A stretch of 10,316 bases of DNA from Pseudomonadota bacterium (GTDB lineage: Bacteria; Pseudomonadota; Gammaproteobacteria; Enterobacterales; Enterobacteriaceae). A program made the position numbers and the translations under genes. The stretch spans positions 1 through 10,316 of the forward strand of contig JAFACP010000128.1 in assembly GCA_023425455.1 (NCBI GenBank). Reading direction: 5' to 3'. Shown here one piece after another: positions 6,163 to 10,316 of the stretch (its first letter is position 1; every line of letters starts with the position of its first letter). The notes below the pieces were generated by a model that saw nothing but the letters and a program-made list of their open reading frames with translations, was not told where the DNA came from and searched no databases.

Positions 6163-7581
6163 GTGAGTGAATGCTTGGTTTCGGAAACGCCATGGAGAGA
6201 ACAAAAACCCATCCACGCAGACGATCTTGCTGCCAGAATTGATGCCTTACCCGCTTCCGGGGGGCTTTGGCGATTCATTGCGCTACTGTCATTGGGCGGT
6301 TTTTTTGAGCTTTACGATCTCTTTCAGACAGGCTATGTGAGCAGTGGACTCATTGCAGAGGGCATTTTTCATACCGGTCAACAGGGCGTATTCGGTGTTG
6401 CCGATCAGGCAGCCTTTGCTTCGGCGACTTTTCTCGGGCTTTTTATAGGCGCCAGCCTGCTCAGTCCCTATGCTGACCGCATTGGCAGACGTTCGACCTT
6501 TATGTATGCCCTGCTGTGGTATGGGCTGTTTTCCTTCGGGATGGCATTTCAGCATCAGGCCGAGTGGGTGATCTTCTTCCGCTTTATGGTGGGGATAGGG
6601 CTCGGCGTCGAGTTGGTAACCATTGACACCTATCTGACCGAGTGGGTTCCTGCTCACCTGCGAACCCGTGCTTTCGCTTTTGCCTTTTTCGTGCAGTTTC
6701 TTTCCGTTCCGGCTGTAGCACTCATTTCATGGTGGCTGGTCCCGCAGACGCTGCTGGGTTTTAGCGGATGGCGGTATGTGGTCATCGCCGGATCATTAGC
6801 GTCACTGATTATCTGGGCAGTGCGCAAAGGGCTGCCTGAGTCGCCTCGCTGGTTGCTTCAGCAAAAGCGTTATCAGGACGTCAGAACGGTAATGCAGGCG
6901 ATGGAAAAACGCTGCGGTGGTGATGAACAGGCCGATTTTCCCGTTCGGGACACCCAACGCGATGAGAGCCCACTGCTGAAGGGGCGGTTTAAAGATATCT
7001 GGTCGCCGCAATACCGTGGCCGGGTCATCATGCTGGTGGTGATGAACATCTTTCAGGCCATTGGTTTTTTTGGTTTTGGAAACTGGCTTCCAGCCCTGCT
7101 GTCTGGTAGCGGAACATCGGTGACCAACAGTCTCCTCTATGCCTTTTTTATCACGCTCGCCTATCCTCTCGGCGCCCTGATTTGTAGTCGTTATGCTCAT
7201 CGCATGGAAAATAAATGGCAGATCGTATTCTCCTGCCTGACCACGGTCATCTTCGGTTCAATGTTTGCGCTGCAGAACAATCCCCTGTTGCTCGTGTTAT
7301 GTGGATTTTTTATTACCTGGTCAAACGCCTGGCTGACTTACAGCTATCACTCCTATCAGTCGGAGATCTTCCCCACCAGGATTCGTGCGCGGGCAGTAGG
7401 TTTTTGCTATTCCTTCAGCCGCCTGTCAACCGTATTCAGCAGCATCATTATTGGTCTCATTTTACAATATAGCGGTACTTCAGCAGTGATCGGATTTATT
7501 GTGGTGAGCATGCTGATCGTGATGTTAACCATCGGTCTCTATGGCCCTAAGACGCGCGGCGTTGACCTCGAAAAAATATAA
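6163..7581 (+). CDS. MFS transporter, YdjE/YdjK-like (sugar-porter-type motifs)
   Basis: This 472-residue inner-membrane transporter has about 12 hydrophobic segments. Family motifs are DRIGRR (residues 105-110, loop 2-3), PESPRWLL (225-232, end of segment 6, typical of sugar-porter and metabolite:H+ symporter branches) and a C-terminal IFPTRIRARAVG stretch. The opening RIDALPASGG and the ending PKTRGVDLEKI recall E. coli YdjK and YdjE as I remember them. The start is the GTG at 6163-6165: AGGGG lies six bases upstream and no ATG occurs soon after. The substrate is unknown; a carboxylated or sugar-like metabolite would fit the family. Its motifs are canonical, unlike the MFS at 1-961, so the two are not close paralogues. 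It is divergent from the LysR gene, a common regulator-target pairing. Confidence 0.9.
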   Translation: MSECLVSETPWREQKPIHADDLAARIDALPASGGLWRFIALLSLGGFFELYDLFQTGYVSSGLIAEGIFHTGQQGVFGVADQAAFASATFLGLFIGASLLSPYADRIGRRSTFMYALLWYGLFSFGMAFQHQAEWVIFFRFMVGIGLGVELVTIDTYLTEWVPAHLRTRAFAFAFFVQFLSVPAVALISWWLVPQTLLGFSGWRYVVIAGSLASLIIWAVRKGLPESPRWLLQQKRYQDVRTVMQAMEKRCGGDEQADFPVRDTQRDESPLLKGRFKDIWSPQYRGRVIMLVVMNIFQAIGFFGFGNWLPALLSGSGTSVTNSLLYAFFITLAYPLGALICSRYAHRMENKWQIVFSCLTTVIFGSMFALQNNPLLLVLCGFFITWSNAWLTYSYHSYQSEIFPTRIRARAVGFCYSFSRLSTVFSSIIIGLILQYSGTSAVIGFIVVSMLIVMLTIGLYGPKTRGVDLEKI

Positions 7582-7591
7582 TCTCCGCAAG

Positions 7592-7624
7592 CAAAAATAT
7601 GCCGCCTCAGATCTTGTGAGCGGC
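7592..7624 (-). terminator. Minus-strand intrinsic terminator-like hairpin
   Basis: GCCG-CTCA (7601-7604, 7606-7609, with C7605 bulged) pairs with TGAGCGGC (7617-7624) around a seven-base loop. Read on the minus strand the stem is followed by ATATTTTTG, a reasonable T run. Read on the plus strand there is no T run, so it is a poor terminator for the MFS gene that ends at 7581. It would end a leftward transcript from the gap. Confidence 0.45.
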
Positions 7625-7834
7625 ATCGACGATCACACGCGGCAGGTAGCCACGTAAAGAACATCCCGGCTCCGTGCCGGGCGTTCCATTTTCCTCGTTT
7701 TCCGGCTGAAACCGCTTTTTTCTCCACGCTATCTGCGCTGGTTTCATGTTCACCGCACAAAAGGCCGTACGGTAGTCAGTGATAATTGTCAACGGCCTGA
7801 GCCCCACACGCTCACCATGAGGGGGACGGGTCAA
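7607..7834 (-). CDS. Possible small basic protein (75 aa, or 46 aa from ATG 7747)
   Basis: The frame encodes 75 residues from ATG 7834, or 46 from ATG 7747-7745 (MKPAQIAWRKKRFQPE...). I do not recognise it. The second half is rich in Lys and Arg, with no membrane segment or known motif. Points in favour: the stop codon sits within the terminator-like hairpin at 7601-7624, and a TTGACA lies upstream of the internal ATG. Points against: no good ribosome binding site precedes either ATG, and an overlapping frame of similar length exists (7539-7760). It may equally be part of a non-coding RNA. Confidence 0.2.
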   Translation of the reverse strand: MTRPPHGERVGLRPLTIITDYRTAFCAVNMKPAQIAWRKKRFQPENEENGTPGTEPGCSLRGYLPRVIVDAAHKI

Positions 7835-7993
7835 CGTTGGGCTGCGCCCGTACCGGCGCGCGTATGGGATAAAAAGTGCAAAAACTAAAGAAATCCCCCA
7901 TCGCGCCGATCATCATCCATGTGTATTATTTCCTGTAGCGTTTCCAACAACTAATCTTAACTCAAATACTTAAGCGCCAAAGCGAAAGGCATC

Positions 7994-9163
7994 ATGAGCA
8001 CACCGATCAAACGGCTAGAAATCATTAAAAATGCCATTGAACTGGAAGATGACGACATCATTCAGAGCCAGCTGACACGGCTGAAAGATGAAGCGTTTGA
8101 CGATGAGCTACAGGCAATCGTCGTGGCGCTTGAGCAGAAAAACTACACCGCCGCCATCGCGGCGATTACCGCCTGGCTGCAGAGTCAACGCGCCATCACC
8201 CAGTGGCATGACCCGCAGGTCGCGGCCAGCAAGCTGGAGCTGAAAGCGCTGGAGGAGCGCCTGCGCGATCTGATCGACCGTCGCAACGCGCGCGTGCAGC
8301 AGCTTGACGAGTTCAACGATCTCTATTTCTCCCGCCTCGGGCCGCTGATGCAGCAGATCCTCTCCCTGCGCAAGCAGCTTGCCGAGCTGAACCTGCGTCG
8401 CCAGCAGGCTGAGGCCCGCCGTCGCGAAGAGGATTATCGCCGCTGCCAGCGCTATATGGCGCAGGCGGTCGAAGTCCTGGCCACCCTCACCCAGCGCTGG
8501 CGCGATCTGCCTGCCGATTCCGTGCAGGCCGCCGGGGCGCGCAAGCAGCTGCAGCAGCAAAGTAATCTGATCGCCAATCTGCTGGCCGAAGCGCTGGAGC
8601 TGGAGAGCGGCTTAACGCGCGAAGAGGAGCCGGCGCGTCAGGCGCGGGACGAGGCAAACGAAGAGTACGAAAAATATCGCGAGCAACATCACGACGCCGA
8701 AATTCGTCTGCGGAAAGGGAAAAACCTGTCAGAAGAGGATCAAAACGAGCTTAAGCGGCTCTGGCGTCAGGCGAGTAAGCTCTGCCACCCGGACCTGGTC
8801 GCCGACGATCTGAAAGACGAGGCTAACGCGATGATGGTGCAGCTCAACCAGGCCAGACAGCGCGGCGACGTAAAAGCCATTCGTTCACTGGTTGCCCGCC
8901 TGCAGCAGGGCTTTGAGCCGCTGATGGCAAGCGACAGGCTCAACGATCTGGAGCGCATTCGCAAAAAGATGGCGCAGGTTCGCGAGCAAATCGACACCCT
9001 GGTGAACGAGCTGGCGGAGCTGGAAAAAGAGGAGTCCTGGCTGCTGGTCTCCTCGCTGAGCAATATGGAAGCCTATTTTGCCCAGCAGGAAAAAGCACTA
9101 CACGACGTGCGCGCCTCACTCGAACACCAGGTGAGCGAAGCGCAGCTGGACTCCGCGGCCTAG
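7994..9163 (+). CDS. Coiled-coil protein with J-like (HPD) segment
   Basis: This 389-residue protein is soluble and highly charged, with no membrane segment or signal peptide. Long helical, Leu/Gln/Arg/Glu-rich stretches predict coiled coil at roughly residues 72-155, 185-245 and 310-385. Between them lies LKRLWRQASKLCHPDLVADD with H265-P266-D267, resembling helix II plus the HPD loop of a J domain, and then NAMMVQLNQARQRGDVKAI as a helix III-like segment. HPD is the signature through which J proteins stimulate Hsp70 (DnaK) ATPase. Helix I and the G/F and zinc regions of DnaJ are absent. AAAGG precedes the ATG by four bases. The gene is GC-rich like yqjH, which suggests it belongs to the conserved block, and it ends directly against the yqjH stop. 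The client is unknown. Confidence 0.8.
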   Translation: MSTPIKRLEIIKNAIELEDDDIIQSQLTRLKDEAFDDELQAIVVALEQKNYTAAIAAITAWLQSQRAITQWHDPQVAASKLELKALEERLRDLIDRRNARVQQLDEFNDLYFSRLGPLMQQILSLRKQLAELNLRRQQAEARRREEDYRRCQRYMAQAVEVLATLTQRWRDLPADSVQAAGARKQLQQQSNLIANLLAEALELESGLTREEEPARQARDEANEEYEKYREQHHDAEIRLRKGKNLSEEDQNELKRLWRQASKLCHPDLVADDLKDEANAMMVQLNQARQRGDVKAIRSLVARLQQGFEPLMASDRLNDLERIRKKMAQVREQIDTLVNELAELEKEESWLLVSSLSNMEAYFAQQEKALHDVRASLEHQVSEAQLDSAA

Positions 9164-9928
9164 TTATTTGGCGTGCCAGTAAGCGCTGGCACGCACCAGC
9201 TGCGGATCAACACTGTCCGTGTCAAAACGGCGGCTCAGGTTTTTCACCACCTTTCCTTCCCCGGTCAGCCAGATAAAATAGTCCTCCGCCGGAACATTGA
9301 GCGTTGCCAGATGAGCCTCTACCGCCTGCTCGCTGTGCCCGACAACCCAGCGGATGTTAAAGGCGTCCAGATGCGCCAGATACTCCTTATCGGCCTCGTC
9401 CCCGATCGTCACCACCGCATGAATCTCCGGGCGCACCGGCAGCGTGGCGATATCCTCCAGGCGGCGGCGCAGCGCGGGCATCCCGGATTCGTCGCACACG
9501 TACAGCTGCCAGGCGTAATCTTCCGCCACCACCAGCGAACCGCGCGGGCCGCCGATGGTCAGCCTGTCGCCCACCTTCGCCTCAACCGCCCAGCGGCTGG
9601 CAACGCCGCCGTCATGAACGAAGAAATCGAGCGCCAGCTCATGATTTTGCGCATCATACAGCGGCGTATAGTCGCGTGCCTGTGGGCGCACGCCGTCGCC
9701 CCAGTCGATCCCTTCGTCGGTGACCACCGGTGGCACAAACGTGCTGCCCGGTGCCGGGAAAAAGACTTTGCTGTGGTCGTCGAAACCGCGAGAGCTAAAG
9801 CCCTCCAGCGCCTCTCCGCCTAAAACAATGCGCTGGAAGCCAGCGCTGACGCGTTCAACGCGGAGCACATTCAGCTCGCGAAAGCGCAGGTCATTACGGA
9901 CACGTTGTGGGTAACGGGTTGATCTCAT
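9164..9928 (-). CDS. yqjH: YqjH, NADPH-dependent ferric-chelate reductase (siderophore-interacting)
   Basis: This 254-residue cytoplasmic flavoprotein reduces ferric siderophore complexes to release iron. Motifs are an N-terminal FAD-binding barrel with RDYTPLYD (R85-D-Y-T88), FFVHDGGVASRWA and VGDRLTIGGPRGSLV. The siderophore-interacting domain follows with YVCDESGMPALRRRLE, YFIWLTGEGKVVKNLSRRF and a C-terminal AYWHAK. It closely matches E. coli YqjH as I remember it, from YPQRVRNDLRFREL at the start to YWHAK at the end. The ATG at 9928-9926 has GAAGG about eight bases upstream. It is divergent from yqjI, and the region between them has a Fur-box-like site and GATATATC elements, matching the known Fur and YqjI control in E. 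coli. Its stop abuts the stop of the convergent J-like gene. Confidence 0.96.
   Translation of the reverse strand: MRSTRYPQRVRNDLRFRELNVLRVERVSAGFQRIVLGGEALEGFSSRGFDDHSKVFFPAPGSTFVPPVVTDEGIDWGDGVRPQARDYTPLYDAQNHELALDFFVHDGGVASRWAVEAKVGDRLTIGGPRGSLVVAEDYAWQLYVCDESGMPALRRRLEDIATLPVRPEIHAVVTIGDEADKEYLAHLDAFNIRWVVGHSEQAVEAHLATLNVPAEDYFIWLTGEGKVVKNLSRRFDTDSVDPQLVRASAYWHAK
9171..9194. terminator. Perfect 9-bp hairpin at the convergent gene junction
   Basis: GCGTGCCAG (9171-9179) and CTGGCACGC (9186-9194) pair perfectly around a six-base loop, just past the J-like gene's stop and inside the last codons of yqjH. The position suits a bidirectional transcription barrier. Neither side carries a proper T run (TTATTTG only), so it is not a textbook intrinsic terminator and could instead stabilise 3' ends. 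Confidence 0.4.
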
Positions 9929-9953
9929 TTTTAGGGCCTTCGGTTGTGAATAC

Positions 9954-9966
9954 GATATATCTAAAT
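9954..9966. promoter_or_regulatory. Candidate YqjI operator, yqjH side
   Basis: GATATATCTAAAT contains an eight-base palindrome and is repeated in inverted form beside yqjI. It overlaps the proposed -10 of yqjH. YqjI is known in E. coli to repress yqjH and itself through related AT-rich repeats, so a repressor site here is expected; the exact footprint is inferred. Confidence 0.5.
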
Positions 9967-9971
9967 CTTCT

Positions 9972-9989
9972 GCAAATGATAATGATTGC
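9972..9989. promoter_or_regulatory. Candidate Fur box for yqjH
   Basis: GCAAATGATAATGATTGC reads as three hexamers with a central GATAAT, close to the Fur consensus GATAATGATAATCATTATC. It covers the proposed -35 of yqjH, so iron-bound Fur would block transcription. E. coli yqjH is a known Fur target. Confidence 0.65.
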
Positions 9990-10012
9990 TAATAAAACGG
10001 AAAGCAAGATCT

Positions 10013-10031
10013 TTTTTGATATAGTCAAAAA
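10013..10031. repeat. Inverted repeat TTTTTGA-N5-TCAAAAA
   Basis: Seven-base perfect arms flank TATAG in the middle of the yqjH-yqjI gap. The core GATATAG partly resembles the GATATATC elements on either side, so it could be a third, weaker repressor site. It might instead be an incidental AT-rich dyad. Confidence 0.35.
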
Positions 10032-10111
10032 GCAGGCGCGACAAAAAATTAAATATGAATAAAATCATCAACATAAAACAACAACCATTGATTTAACTGT
10101 CAAGAAGACAA

Positions 10112-10135
10112 ATTTAGATATAAATTAGATATATC
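10112..10135. promoter_or_regulatory. Candidate YqjI operator, yqjI side (tandem half-sites)
   Basis: Two direct copies are present: ATTTAGATAT at 10112-10121 and ATTAGATATATC at 10124-10135. The second contains the same GATATATC palindrome as the yqjH-side element. They overlap a possible -10 (TATAAA, 10119-10124) and end 21 bases before the yqjI ATG, which fits autorepression. Confidence 0.5.
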
Positions 10136-10156
10136 ATTTTTTGAGGGGGGTGTGAG

Positions 10157-10316
10157 ATGCGACACGGACATGAGGGCGGCGGACGCCGTCAGCGCTTTTT
10201 TGGCCACGGCGAACTGCGGCTGGTGATACTGGACATTCTGACCCGCAACGCCAGCCACGGCTACGAACTGATTAAGGCCATCGAAAGCATGACCCAGGGG
10301 AACTACACACCCAGCC
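10157..10316 (+). CDS. yqjI: YqjI, PadR-family Ni-responsive repressor, partial (N-terminus)
   Basis: The first 53 residues are present before the right edge. FFGHGELRLVILDILTRN, SHGYELIKAIE and GNYTPS match E. coli YqjI almost exactly as I remember it, and are the start of a PadR-type winged helix. YqjI represses yqjH and itself; nickel binding relieves repression, linking nickel excess to iron reduction. GAGGGGGG (10143-10150) precedes the ATG by six bases, and an in-frame stop (TGA, 10142-10144) rules out a longer start. E. coli YqjI carries a long His/Cys-rich N-terminal extension before GGRRQRFFGHGEL. Here only MRHGHE precedes it, with no Cys, so most of the presumed metal-binding tail is missing. 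Confidence 0.93.
   Translation, partial: MRHGHEGGGRRQRFFGHGELRLVILDILTRNASHGYELIKAIESMTQGNYTPS

Larger units (their letters stand above)
7582..7993. other. 412-base gap with several inverted repeats, no clear gene
   Basis: No confident gene is seen. The stretch holds a bulged hairpin at 7601-7624, CCCGGC/GCCGGG at 7665-7670/7676-7681, and AGGCCGT/ACGGCCT at 7762-7768/7792-7798. TTGACA occurs on the minus strand at 7792-7787. A minus-strand frame of 75 codons (7607-7834) could encode a small basic protein, possibly from an internal ATG at 7747. The last 130 bases are AT-rich and should contain the promoter of the J-like gene, with TATTAT at 7924-7929 as a possible -10. The left two thirds are GC-rich, unlike the gap at 5835-6162. 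Confidence 0.5.
9929..10156. promoter_or_regulatory. yqjH-yqjI divergent control region
   Basis: This 228-base AT-rich region separates yqjH (leftward) and yqjI (rightward). It contains a Fur-box-like site (9972-9989), GATATATC palindromes near each gene (9954-9961 and 10128-10135) and a TTTTTGA/TCAAAAA dyad (10013-10031). A plausible yqjH promoter is TTATCA (-35, minus strand 9982-9977) and TATATC (-10, 9959-9954) with a 17-base spacer. The -35 falls in the Fur box and the -10 in the GATATATC element. For yqjI, TATAAA at 10119-10124 is a possible -10. Confidence 0.7.

Noticed and set aside
7582..7993. A tRNA gene (ileX is near yqjH in E. coli as I recall)
   Set aside because: No T-loop GGTTCAA-type sequence or acceptor stem is seen in this gap or elsewhere in the window.
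8108..8560. Minus-strand open frame inside the J-like gene
   Set aside because: It is a shadow frame created by high GC content opposite a well-supported coding region.
9173..9823. Plus-strand open frame of 216 codons opposite yqjH
   Set aside because: It is fully antisense to yqjH, which is recognised with high confidence, and its translation has no recognisable domain.
1..10316. CRISPR array or insertion sequence
   Set aside because: No regularly spaced repeats, transposase, integrase or matching terminal inverted repeats were seen.

Overview
The window looks like an enterobacterial chromosome, most likely Enterobacter or a near relative. The right end carries yqjH and the start of yqjI, divergently transcribed and very close to their E. 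coli counterparts as I remember them. The rest reads as accessory DNA next to this conserved block. That judgement rests on the encoded families and on base composition judged by eye: the LysR gene and the gaps around it are AT-rich, while the J-like gene and yqjH are GC-rich. No database search was possible.

Positions 1-4936 hold two divergent transcription units around a shared control region (3290-3522). The leftward unit encodes a PEBP/YbhB-type protein, a HlyD-type membrane fusion protein, a Sua5/YrdC-family protein and an MFS transporter that runs off the left edge. Its genes overlap by a few bases or lie 8-12 bases apart, so it is very probably one operon. The rightward unit encodes two more Sua5/YrdC-family proteins. 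A LysR-type regulator (4920-5834, minus) meets the second of these tail to tail, with a 17-base overlap. A second, YdjE/YdjK-like MFS transporter (6163-7581, plus) follows a 328-base AT-rich gap.

The three Sua5/YrdC paralogues are the most unusual content. The family normally makes threonylcarbamoyl-AMP for the tRNA t6A modification, and a housekeeping copy is usually enough. Two of the three keep the KxR and SxN residues. The third has lost R, S and N while keeping the rest of the fold. Together with a periplasmic adaptor, two MFS proteins, a PEBP and a regulator, the locus could make and export, or detect and resist, a small molecule built on carbamoyl-adenylate chemistry. This is inference; the sequence shows only the families and their arrangement.

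Positions 7582-7993 contain no clear gene but have several inverted repeats, a minus-strand terminator-like hairpin and a possible small minus-strand transcript. A coiled-coil protein with an HPD-containing J-like segment (7994-9163, plus) ends directly against yqjH (minus). The yqjH-yqjI intergenic region carries a Fur-box-like sequence and repeated GATATATC elements that may be YqjI operators, so iron and nickel control of the ferric reductase appears conserved.
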